Source of the DNA: an uncultured Lachnospiraceae bacterium
GTDB taxonomy: Bacteria; Bacillota; Clostridia; Lachnospirales; Lachnospiraceae
Reading direction: 5' to 3'
Length of the DNA stretch: 38,945 nucleotides
NCBI GenBank assembly: GCA_910585255.1
Contig: CAJUEI010000007.1
Location: 1-38,945, forward strand
Made by a program: the position numbers and the translations under genes. The notes under the pieces are model-generated. The model worked only from the letters and a program-made list of their open reading frames with translations. It was not told the origin of the DNA and made no database searches. Positions 23,465-31,020 of this stretch are shown in pieces (the first letter of the stretch is position 1; every line of letters begins with the position of its first letter).

Positions 23465-23546
23465 TGGTTCCCTTTCTCCTATCTTTTGCGATTCCCTCTC
23501 CGCCCCTGTTTCTTCGAAAGATCAAAGATTTCATTCTCTTTTAGGA

Positions 23547-23575
23547 ATTATAACACATTTTCATGTCCACGTCTA
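23547..23575 (-). promoter_or_regulatory. Promoter of the PEGA-phosphoglucomutase operon
   Basis: Minus strand TAGACG (23570-23575), 17 bp, perfect TATAAT (23547-23552). Only the -10 is strong. Confidence 0.5.
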
Positions 23576-23579
23576 CTTT

Positions 23580-24584
23580 TTAGTCTTTTTGTTTTACCTG
23601 CATTTCTAACAAAAATTGCTGCTTTTCTTCTTCCTGGCGAATCACGTTTGTTAATTTATCCACGTCTTTCTGCGATATCCAAGCCTTATTGCCATTATAG
23701 TAATGATTTACAATCTTCCAGAATTTTTCAGGATAAGACAGCATAGCAAACAAAATTGCCCATTCTCCCTCTTCTAACTTTCTTTCTCTTTCGTATTCTT
23801 CCATCATAGAAAAACCCAGTCTCCGCTCCCAATTACATTTCTCCATCACTTTCCTTAAGAACAGATAGAAATCCATAATTTGGAAATTATGGTTCATATG
23901 TTCAAAATTCACAATACTCATTTTCCGCATACTAACCATAATATTGTGCTGATTATAATTCCCATGACAAAGAATTCCCTTTTCTTTTGCTTCCTTCTTT
24001 CGCTGCTCATAATCCGATTTTTTCAGCAAATCCAATGCATTTTCTCCCTGTATGTAAAAATGTTCAAAATGCTTTAGAATCGCATATTCAAATTCACTCT
24101 TTTTTCTTCTGCTGCGTACAAATGAACGGGCTCGCTTTAATTCTTTCTGATGATGAATGAGCTCTTCCCTTAGATCGGGTTCTTCTTCCTGCGGCCAATT
24201 TCCAGCAATTTTAGAAGAAATGCGAAGCAGTCCCTTATGAAGCTTTGCCAAACTTCTTACAGCCGCCAGTATTTCCTGTCCGTTCTTTACATCACACTCT
24301 CTTCCGTCAAACCAATTCTTCAAGATATAACCGGTTCCGTCACTATCCAATGTTAAAATTTGTCCATTTTTATTCTTTACATAAGTATCGGTACTAATAC
24401 CTTCTTCCGAAAGATACTGAAGCACTTGATCCTCAAACTGCAGGCGCCCGAGTGAACCCCGAAACTCCTTTAGCAGTTTGAGCCCTTCCTCTGTCTCACA
24501 AAGGATGGCTCCTCTGGTTCGTATACTTTTTGTAACCGGCAAGTCATATTGTTCATATACAGCCGTCAATTTCTCATTCCCCAC
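23580..24584 (-). CDS. CotS-like spore-coat kinase-fold protein, probable pseudokinase
   Basis: 334 residues of the CotS/aminoglycoside-phosphotransferase-like family, which in Bacillus and clostridia includes spore coat proteins. The catalytic-loop position reads CHGNYNQHNIM (206-216), where active enzymes have Asp in HxD; here residue 209 is Asn. The metal-binding position reads VNFEHM, where active relatives usually have D; residue 226 is Asn. Both changes suggest no phosphotransfer. The ending FYLFLRKVMEKCNWERRLG is typical of CotS-like proteins. Presence supports a spore-forming host. The gene follows cca in the same direction but with about 120 nt between. Confidence 0.75.
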   Translation of the reverse strand: MGNEKLTAVYEQYDLPVTKSIRTRGAILCETEEGLKLLKEFRGSLGRLQFEDQVLQYLSEEGISTDTYVKNKNGQILTLDSDGTGYILKNWFDGRECDVKNGQEILAAVRSLAKLHKGLLRISSKIAGNWPQEEEPDLREELIHHQKELKRARSFVRSRRKKSEFEYAILKHFEHFYIQGENALDLLKKSDYEQRKKEAKEKGILCHGNYNQHNIMVSMRKMSIVNFEHMNHNFQIMDFYLFLRKVMEKCNWERRLGFSMMEEYERERKLEEGEWAILFAMLSYPEKFWKIVNHYYNGNKAWISQKDVDKLTNVIRQEEEKQQFLLEMQVKQKD

Positions 24585-24703
24585 CGCTATCCCTCCATAA
24601 AACTTTTTCTAGAAAGTCCTTTCGCAAACCGCACCAGAACTTCCTGTCCTTTCATCTTATGAATTTCAGTGAAAGACTATGTGTAAATTTTTTAATTTCT
24701 CCT

Positions 24704-26047
24704 CTAAGGTTCACTCTCCCTTATGCTTTTCAATAAAATCTCCTTTTTATTCGCAGATGGATCACAGAGTACCTGGTAAAGCATTTGGTTCAGCAGTTTT
24801 CCTATTCTCTCCCCAGACGGGATTCCCTCTTCCATTAAATCTTTTCCTGTCACTGCCAGCATCTTTAAAGAAATACAATCCCCTCTCTCTTTAATTTTAT
24901 GATAAAGCTCTTCTGTCTCCTCTAACCTTCTCTGCCTTTCCCTTTGCTGTTTCATACCTTCCGTCTCTTCTACTACTAATTCTTCCACCACTCCCTTTTC
25001 CATTAACTCTTTTCTCTTCTCTAGTTCCTGTTCCTCCTTTTGCCTAAGCATCTCTTGCTCTGCCAAAATTTCTGCCTGCTTTAACTTTAGATAATACTGA
25101 TAAATCTCTTCCCCCATTTCATATAGGGCACAGCGGATTTTTATCTCTTCTGGTTCTGCTTCCTGCGGCAAATATTCCACCAACTTTGAAACAAAAAGAA
25201 TCGTATGGTTATCAAATTTCAATCCCCTTAAAACGTTTTCTGCTTCCTCCGCCTTCCCACAAAATGATAAAAATCCTGCCCACCGCAAAATAAGATTTGC
25301 CGGAAGAACACTCAGCATAAAAATAATTTTATCCTGTACTTCCTTTTTTAAAAATTCTTCTGTATTCGGAAGTGCATAAGGAGAAAGTCCTGTCTGATAT
25401 ACTCCTTTTATCCACTCAGGATAAACAGAAAGCAATAATTTATTTAACTCTATCTGTATCCGTTCTCGGCTTACTTTTTTTAGTGTTTCTGCCAATTTTA
25501 TGATAGCAGCTTCTGTCTGTTCCTCTATTGTAAACCCTAACTGTGCCGCAAATCGTATTGCCCGAAGCATCCTTAATGCATCTTCACCAAAACGCTCTTC
25601 TGCATTTCCTACACAGCGGATGATCTTTCTCTCTAAATCCAACATTCCATGAAATTTATCTACAATCCCGCTTTCCTCATTATACGCCATTGCGTTAATC
25701 GTAAAGTCCCGCCTTTTTAAATCCTCTGACAGACTTTTTGTAAATATCACTTCCTTTGGATGACGCCCGTCTTCATATTTTCCATCAATTCGATAAGTAG
25801 TTACTTCATATCCTGTATGATGCAGCATAACGGTAACTGTTCCATGCTGCAGTCCTGTATCTACTGTTCTTCTAAATAATTTCTTTACCTCCCATGGAGA
25901 TGCCGATGTTGTAATGTCCCAGTCTCCCGGGATTCTATTTAGAAGCGTATCCCGCACACACCCCCCTACAGCGTAAGCCTCATATCCTGCTTTTCTTAAC
26001 TCTTCTATTATCCATGTAACATCCTTTGGCAGTTTAATTTGAACCAT
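24704..26047 (-). CDS. cca: CCA-adding tRNA nucleotidyltransferase with charged insertion
   Basis: 447 residues from the ATG at 26047, chosen because GGGAG is 8 nt before it and the family starts near this KLPKDV segment; the ATG at 26062 is weakly supported. It adds or repairs the 3' CCA of tRNA. The class II nucleotidyltransferase motif GGCVRD...GDWD (about 28-44), RRDFTINAMAYN and the RFGEDALRMLRAIRFAAQLGF body motif are intact. There is no obvious C-terminal HD domain. Between the body and the conserved tail an extra strongly charged, helical segment of about 60 residues (about 329-390) is inserted, which I do not know in relatives. The upstream side is repeat unit 2. Confidence 0.92.
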   Translation of the reverse strand: MVQIKLPKDVTWIIEELRKAGYEAYAVGGCVRDTLLNRIPGDWDITTSASPWEVKKLFRRTVDTGLQHGTVTVMLHHTGYEVTTYRIDGKYEDGRHPKEVIFTKSLSEDLKRRDFTINAMAYNEESGIVDKFHGMLDLERKIIRCVGNAEERFGEDALRMLRAIRFAAQLGFTIEEQTEAAIIKLAETLKKVSRERIQIELNKLLLSVYPEWIKGVYQTGLSPYALPNTEEFLKKEVQDKIIFMLSVLPANLILRWAGFLSFCGKAEEAENVLRGLKFDNHTILFVSKLVEYLPQEAEPEEIKIRCALYEMGEEIYQYYLKLKQAEILAEQEMLRQKEEQELEKRKELMEKGVVEELVVEETEGMKQQRERQRRLEETEELYHKIKERGDCISLKMLAVTGKDLMEEGIPSGERIGKLLNQMLYQVLCDPSANKKEILLKSIRESEP

Positions 26048-26111
26048 TTTTTCATCTCCCATTCTCTTCCCTATTCACTCCAAACTACAGACCTTAATAA
26101 TTTCCCAAAGG

Positions 26112-26347
26112 GGACGCCAGAGTACATTAGGAGTATGCTGTTCCGCTCTCCAGAAAGCAGAAGCTCTAAGACTTCTGAATGAGCGTTCAGCCAGCCGGAC
26201 GGACCGGGGTGCAATTCGCCCGTACAGCGGGCTAAACACACCCCTTTTTTGTCATCTGCCGATGACAAAAATCCTAAAGATCGGCAGAAGTCTAAGAGCT
26301 TCTAGCTTCCCTCCGAAGTCACAGCATACTCCTAATGCACTCTGGCT
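26112..26347 (+). repeat. Structured repeat, copy C (subtype I, plus)
   Basis: Same element as copy A. Outer stem is 26117-26140 with 26322-26345 (24 bp, one mismatch), of entirely different sequence from A. Core GGGGTG/CACCCC and GCCCG/CGGGC conserved with T6 behind. Inner small hairpin GTCATC/GATGAC (26251-26266). Subtype I inner stem (AGAAGCTCT, ACTTCTG). Confidence 0.93.
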
Positions 26348-26490
26348 ATATTGTCCCGCAATCTACGTTTCTTTTTCCTCTCATTTTTATGCCGTGCTAC
26401 CCAAAATTTTATTGTATTATTTCACAATTTATGTTTCTTTTTCCCTCTATGGATAAATGAATCAACCAAAAATTTACAGGCAGAGAAAAA

Positions 26491-26740
26491 CAGCTAGAGT
26501 GGGAAAGCAATTCCTTGTGGCTGTGACTTCGGAGAAAAGTTAGAAAGTCTTATGCTTCTGTCGATCCCTAGGATTTTTGTCATCGACAGATGACAAAAAA
26601 GGGGTGTGTTTAGCCCGCTGCACGGGCGAATTGCACCCCGGTCCGTCCGGCTGGCTGAACGTTCATTCAGAAGCATTAGACTTTCTTACTTTTTGGAGAG
26701 CGGAACAGCCACAAGGAATTGCTTTCCCACTCTAGCGTCC
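26491..26740 (-). repeat. Structured repeat, copy D (subtype II, minus)
   Basis: Reversed copy, 140 bp from copy C. Outer stem is 26493-26523 with 26706-26736, a perfect 31-bp inverted repeat. Inner hairpin GTCATC/GATGAC (26579-26594). It shares the segment TGARCGTTCAGCCAGCC and GGACC with copy C only, as if the inner parts of the two were homogenised while the outer stems were not. Confidence 0.93.
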
Positions 26741-26773
26741 TCCCCTCCACCAATAAAATTTTACACCATCTAT

Positions 26774-28210
26774 CTAATATGCTTTCCCCCAATAAACCAT
26801 TACTTTAGCCGGTTTTCCGCAGCATACACATGTCTCTGCAATTCTTTCCTGCTCAAATGGCATACATCTGGAGGTAGCCGTAGTATCTTCTTTAATTTTA
26901 TTTTCACAGCTCTCGTCTCCGCACCACATAGCTTTTACAAATCCCGGCTTATTTGCAATCGCATCCTGAAACTCTTCATATGTCTTTGCTGTAGTAGTAT
27001 GTGCATCCCGATGTGCTCTTGCTCGCTCTAACATTTCCGCCTGCATGGTTTCCAAAATTTCTCCGACTTTACCCTCTAATTCCTCTAAAGATACTACTAT
27101 CTTTTCTCTTGTATCTCTTCGCACAGCTACTGCCTGATTTGCTTCTATATCCTTTGGTCCAATCTCAATTCGAAGCGGAATCCCTCTCATCTCTTGTTCA
27201 CTGAATTTCCATCCCGGACTCTTATCTGTATCATCTACTTTTACCCGATACCCTGCTGCCAATCGATCCCGAAGCTGATATGCTTTCTCTAATACTCCTT
27301 CTTTATGCTGTGCAATCGGAATAACCATTACCTGTGTCGGTGCAATTTTCGGCGGCAGTACCAATCCGCTGTTATCTCCATGTACCATAATAATTGCACC
27401 AATAATACGGGTAGACATTCCCCAGGAAGTTTGATGTACATATTTTAATTGATTGTCTTTATCTGTATATTGAATTCCAAAGGCTTTTGCAAATCCATCT
27501 CCAAAATTATGGCTGGTTCCAGACTGTAATGCTTTTCCATCATGCATCATTGCTTCGATGGTATAGGTTGCTTCTGCTCCGGCAAATTTTTCTTTATCTG
27601 TCTTTCGCCCTTTTATCATTGGAATTGCTAATACTTCCTCGCAAAAATCAGCATAGACATTTAACATCTGCTTGGTTCTCTCTTCTGCTTCTTCTGCAGT
27701 GGCATGTGCCGTATGTCCTTCCTGCCATAAAAACTCCATGCTGCGTAAAAATGGTCTGGTTGTTTTTTCCCAACGGACAACGGAACACCACTGATTATAT
27801 AACTTTGGCAAATCCCGATAGGAATGTACAATATTAGCGTATAAATCACAAAACAGTGTTTCGGAAGTCGGTCTTACACAAAGCCGCTCCTGAAGCTGCT
27901 GTCCGCCTCCATGTGTTACCCATGCTACTTCTGGTGCAAACCCTTCTACATGATCTTTTTCCTTTTGCAGAAGGCTCTCTGGAATAAACATCGGCATATA
28001 GACATTTTCTACTCCTGTTTCCTTAAACCTGGCATCCATCTGTTTTTGAATATTTTCCCAAATGGCATAGCCGTTTGGTCTTAAAATCATACATCCCCGA
28101 ATACTGGAATAATCGATTAGCTCTGCTTTTTTTACGACATCCGTATACCACTGAGCAAAATCCTCTTCCATAGAAGTAATTGCTTCTACTAATTTCTTTT
28201 CTTGTGCCAT
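26774..28210 (-). CDS. proS: Prolyl-tRNA synthetase, archaeal/eukaryote-like short type
   Basis: 478 residues, class II synthetase that charges tRNA-Pro. The short form without the bacterial editing insertion, typical of many clostridia. Motif 2 region (RWEKTTRPFLRSMEFLWQEGHT) and the GTSHNFGDGFAK region (motif 3 neighbourhood) are intact. A C-terminal zinc-like cysteine set (CGDES...CVCCGK) is present. It is preceded by a T-box leader (28255-28510), so it responds to uncharged tRNA-Pro. Start ATG follows a purine-rich AAAGGAAAG. Confidence 0.95.
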   Translation of the reverse strand: MAQEKKLVEAITSMEEDFAQWYTDVVKKAELIDYSSIRGCMILRPNGYAIWENIQKQMDARFKETGVENVYMPMFIPESLLQKEKDHVEGFAPEVAWVTHGGGQQLQERLCVRPTSETLFCDLYANIVHSYRDLPKLYNQWCSVVRWEKTTRPFLRSMEFLWQEGHTAHATAEEAEERTKQMLNVYADFCEEVLAIPMIKGRKTDKEKFAGAEATYTIEAMMHDGKALQSGTSHNFGDGFAKAFGIQYTDKDNQLKYVHQTSWGMSTRIIGAIIMVHGDNSGLVLPPKIAPTQVMVIPIAQHKEGVLEKAYQLRDRLAAGYRVKVDDTDKSPGWKFSEQEMRGIPLRIEIGPKDIEANQAVAVRRDTREKIVVSLEELEGKVGEILETMQAEMLERARAHRDAHTTTAKTYEEFQDAIANKPGFVKAMWCGDESCENKIKEDTTATSRCMPFEQERIAETCVCCGKPAKVMVYWGKAY

Positions 28211-28254
28211 AATTTTTTCTTTCCTTTCCGTTTTTTTGAAATAAAACCTGCTAA

Positions 28255-28510
28255 AAATAAAAAGGCCTTCAATCTCTGCAGTCTATTACAGGGACCGAAA
28301 GCTCGGCGGTACCACCCTATTTAATGAATACCTACTAAAAGGATTTTCATTCTCTTTTTTAATCCGCTAACGCCGGATATACGCTATATTTTCATATAGG
28401 ACTCCAAGGCAGGTTCCAAACTCTTTCTGTTAGAATCTCACAGCAAATGATTCTTTCTCTGAAAACATTCCAATTTTGTACTATCCCTCTTCAACGTCAA
28501 TTTTATTTTC
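28255..28510 (-). promoter_or_regulatory. T-box leader of proS
   Basis: On the minus strand the highly conserved T-box sequence AGGGTGGTACCGCC (near 28305-28318) and an extended structured leader before it (AGAGAAAGAATCATTTGCTG, AACAGAAAGAGTTTGGAACC) identify a T-box riboswitch. A terminator-like segment running into CCTTTTTATTTTT lies near 28255-28290. CCT in AACCTGCC (28403-28410) is a candidate Pro specifier codon, though its loop placement is not proven. Uncharged tRNA-Pro would stabilise the antiterminator and permit proS transcription. Confidence 0.88.
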
Positions 28511-28512
28511 TC

Positions 28513-28541
28513 ATAATAATCCAGAATATTTGCTTTGTCAA
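28513..28541 (-). promoter_or_regulatory. Promoter of the T-box/proS transcript
   Basis: Minus strand TTGACA (28536-28541), 17 bp, TATTAT (28513-28518), just upstream of the T-box leader. Confidence 0.7.
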
Positions 28542-28721
28542 GTAGCTTTTTCTCTTGTATTCTTTCTTTTTCTACGCTAATATGATAGTGGATTCTGTCT
28601 GTTTATTTCTGTTTTTAAAATTTTTTATTAATAAAAATTAGATTTTATACTTAAGATTTAATATTTATATGATTTTGATGTTTAGAAGGAACTTTATTGA
28701 TGGATAGAAAGGATTTTATTG

Positions 28722-29480
28722 ATGGATACTATTTTAGATACTATTTTATATGAAGATACAGAGTTGATTGTCTGTATCAAACCTGCAGGGATTGCTTCTC
28801 AAGATGAACGGGGGATGCAGCCTGCATTAACGGATCGGTTAAGACAGCATTTGGCAAAACAAAATAAACAAAAAGGCGTTCCTTATTTGGGAGTAATACA
28901 CCGTTTGGATAAACCAGTGGGCGGTGTTATGGTTTATGCAAAAACGAAATCCGCTGCTTCGGCTTTAAGCAGGCAAATTGCTGAACATCAGATTAAAAAA
29001 CGGTATTTTGCTGTCCTTTGCAGCCCTCCTAAGCAGTCTTCTGCTGTTTTAACGGATTATTTATTCTATGATAAAAAGAAGAACTGCAGCCTTATCTGTG
29101 ATGCTTCTTATCCAGAAGCGAAAAAGGCGGAGCTGTCTTATCAGGTTATTGATCAGATTTTATTTCAGCAGGAAAATCAAGCCGTATCATGGAACTTGGA
29201 TTTGGCTGATATTTTATTGAAAACAGGGCGGCATCATCAGATCCGTGTTCAGTTTTCTCATATAGGATGTCCGCTGTATGGGGATTCAAAATATAGTGAT
29301 CCTGCTTCTTTTTTGTCTTTAAGAACGTATTCCGGTATTGGACTATATTCTTATTGTTTGGAATTTTTTCATCCTAAAACAAAAAAAGCAATGCGGTTTT
29401 CCCATCTTCCTGCAGGGGAAATCTGGAATCTCTTTCCTGCTTTATCTGCTGCTGATCCGCTGTTTTCTTCGCTTTCTTAG
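28722..29480 (+). CDS. RluA-family RNA pseudouridine synthase
   Basis: 252 residues from the ATG at 28722. An in-frame TTG directly before it is less likely. RluA/RluD-type enzymes convert specific rRNA or tRNA uridines to pseudouridine. The catalytic motif GVIHRLDKPVGG has its aspartate intact. The conserved ILLKTGRHHQIRVQFSHIGCPLYGDSKY region is also present. There is no N-terminal S4 domain, so it is a catalytic-domain-only member and its target RNA cannot be named. Two near-identical ATTGATGGATA segments precede it, the second carrying the start. Confidence 0.92.
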   Translation: MDTILDTILYEDTELIVCIKPAGIASQDERGMQPALTDRLRQHLAKQNKQKGVPYLGVIHRLDKPVGGVMVYAKTKSAASALSRQIAEHQIKKRYFAVLCSPPKQSSAVLTDYLFYDKKKNCSLICDASYPEAKKAELSYQVIDQILFQQENQAVSWNLDLADILLKTGRHHQIRVQFSHIGCPLYGDSKYSDPASFLSLRTYSGIGLYSYCLEFFHPKTKKAMRFSHLPAGEIWNLFPALSAADPLFSSLS

Positions 29481-29497
29481 TTTTAGATATAAAAGTT

Positions 29498-29576
29498 TTA
29501 ACTTCATCAAGGAAGTCCCAACCCGCCGCTTTCGCCTTGGCGGCTTAGAAGCGTGGGACTTCCTTGATGAGGTTAA
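29498..29576. repeat. Palindromic element, copy 2 (IS200/IS605-end-like)
   Basis: Same element and orientation as 17574-17650. The outer arm TCATCAAGGAAGTCCCA (29504-29520) pairs perfectly with 29554-29570; the centre differs in three or four bases, some compensatory (GGCGG/CCGCC here). It has inserted right after the pseudouridine synthase gene and at the start of the following small membrane protein gene. Confidence 0.78.
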
Positions 29577-29602
29577 AGTGGTGTACTGCTCTGTTTTTTA
29601 CC

Positions 29603-29902
29603 ATGTTTCCTAGTTTGGCTGCAATATGGGCAATTATGGTATTATTTGAAAAACCGCTGTTATCTATTGGTTTTAATCTGCTCCTTGTTATTTTCAGTGT
29701 ATTAGTAGCAAATACACCGCTTTGGATTCTTTATCCTTATTGTTACAGCGGTTATATGGTTTCCTGTTTTCTGCATGATTTTACATCAAAGAATAGCCAT
29801 ATTGGTTTCCGCTTATTTCCGTTTCTGCCATGTGCGGTTCTAACTTTTATTCTGATGCTCATAATAGCAGTAACACGTTTTGGAAAAAAAGAGATGAAAT
29901 AG
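29603..29902 (+). CDS. Small membrane protein, family unknown
   Basis: 99 residues from the ATG at 29603, with about three hydrophobic segments (AAIWAIMVLF, NLLLVIFSVLVANTPLWILYPY, FLPCAVLTFILMLIIAV) and a charged end. I do not recognise it. The ORF could also begin at 29564, but that start lies inside the palindromic element, so either the 29603 start is used (with no clear ribosome site) or the gene was shortened by the insertion. The promoter of the licT operon begins right after its stop. Confidence 0.5.
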   Translation: MFPSLAAIWAIMVLFEKPLLSIGFNLLLVIFSVLVANTPLWILYPYCYSGYMVSCFLHDFTSKNSHIGFRLFPFLPCAVLTFILMLIIAVTRFGKKEMK

Positions 29903-29931
29903 TTGACAGCCATTTTAAAAAATGTTATACT
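29903..29931 (+). promoter_or_regulatory. Promoter of the beta-glucoside operon
   Basis: TTGACA (29903-29908), 17 bp, TATACT (29926-29931). No clear catabolite-response (cre) element was seen nearby. Confidence 0.8.
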
Positions 29932-29959
29932 ATTTTTGAACTAAACGAATGATAGAGTT

Positions 29960-30038
29960 AGGATTGTAACTGGCGGCAGGCAAGACCTAGCATTATATAG
30001 GAACAAAAAGTTTTTGTTTCTATATAATGTTAGGTCAT
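29960..30038 (+). promoter_or_regulatory. LicT-type ribonucleic antiterminator with overlapping terminator
   Basis: AGGATTGTAACTGGCGGCAG-GCAAGACCT (29960-29988) closely matches the RAT site bound by LicT/BglG proteins (GGATTGTTACTG...GGCAAAACC). Its 3' end overlaps a strong terminator, GACCTAGCATTATATAG (29984-30000) pairing with 30020-30036, then ATTTTGTTG. LicT binding to the RAT would prevent the terminator from forming and let transcription reach licT, the PTS gene and the glycosidase gene. Confidence 0.92.
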
Positions 30039-30076
30039 TTTGTTGTATAAAAAACGGTTAATTATGAGGAAAAGCG

Positions 30077-30928
30077 ATGAATGGAAATAAATTTAGAGTG
30101 ATCAATGTAATTAATAATAACGTAATTGTCGCCATAAATGAGCGTCATCAGGAACGAATTCTAACCGGAAAAGGGATTGGATTCCAAATGAAAAAAGGGA
30201 ATTCTGTAGATCCGGCAAAAATCGAAAAAGAATATTATTTAAAGTCTAAAAATATTTCAGGCAAATTATATGCACTACTAGCTCAGACACCGGAAATTTA
30301 TATGGAGATTACAAGCCAGATTATTAAACGTGCCGAAAACGTTCTGGGAAAATCCCTGGATGAAAGTATCTATTTAAACCTAATCGATCATGTTAATTTT
30401 GCCGTTACCAGACTAAAACAAGGGATTGCCTTTAAAAATATTCTGCTCTGGGAGATTATCCACTTTTATCCTCAAGAATATGAGGTAGGACTCTATGCCT
30501 TAGAATTACTGCAGGAAAAAGTGGGATATCAGCTTCCGCAAGACGAAGCCGGAACAATTGCCATGCATATTGTTAATGCCGAATATGACACAAAAAATAT
30601 GCAGGATACTATGAAAATGACAGAATTAATTCATAAAGCCATTAATTTAATCCGCTATCAATACCATATGAATTTTGATGAAGAATCCGTACACTATGTT
30701 CGTTTTATTACACATTTAAAATTTTTTGCCAGTCGGCTTTTTACAGATAAAATGTTAGACGATCCAGAATCTGGATTGCGGGATCTAATTGGAAAATCCT
30801 ATCCAGAAGCCTATGCATGTGCAGAAAAAATTGCAAAACTTATTTGGAATGACTACCAGCTTGCTATTACAGAAGATGAAGTCTGTTATCTGGCAGTCCA
30901 TATCCGCAGAATTACCATGCAGTCTTAA
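30077..30928 (+). CDS. licT: BglG/LicT-family transcriptional antiterminator
   Basis: 283 residues. Residues 1-55 form the CAT RNA-binding domain (VINNNVIVAINERHQERILTGKGIGFQ). Residues about 70-165 and about 175-283 form two PTS regulation domains with the expected conserved histidines (DHVNFAV, EAGTIAMHIVNAE, HYVRFITHLKF, CYLAVHIRR). PTS proteins phosphorylate the histidines to set activity according to beta-glucoside and preferred sugar supply. It sits behind its own RAT/terminator, so it is autoregulated, and starts the operon with the PTS transporter and the phospho-glucosidase. Confidence 0.95.
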   Translation: MNGNKFRVINVINNNVIVAINERHQERILTGKGIGFQMKKGNSVDPAKIEKEYYLKSKNISGKLYALLAQTPEIYMEITSQIIKRAENVLGKSLDESIYLNLIDHVNFAVTRLKQGIAFKNILLWEIIHFYPQEYEVGLYALELLQEKVGYQLPQDEAGTIAMHIVNAEYDTKNMQDTMKMTELIHKAINLIRYQYHMNFDEESVHYVRFITHLKFFASRLFTDKMLDDPESGLRDLIGKSYPEAYACAEKIAKLIWNDYQLAITEDEVCYLAVHIRRITMQS

Positions 30929-31020
30929 TCTTTTCTTTTAATATCTCAGGAGCTTCTGCTTACTGCAGGAGCATAGGCTCCTATGATTATATTATTATTT
31001 TATTCACTAGGAGGTAGATT

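Larger units (their letters stand above)
26048..26773. other. Gene-free interval holding repeat unit 2
   Basis: About 725 bp between cca and proS. It consists mainly of the complete paired repeat unit (26112-26740). ORFs predicted over it are artefacts of the repeat. Between the two copies is about 140 bp of AT-rich spacer whose ends (tattgtccc-gcaatctacg and atgaatcaac) recur in unit 3. Confidence 0.8.

Noticed and set aside
28719..28721. TTG as start of the pseudouridine synthase
   Set aside because: The next codon is ATG with better spacing to AAAGGA.
29903..30060. A catabolite-response element at the beta-glucoside promoter
   Set aside because: No sequence close to the cre consensus was found by eye.
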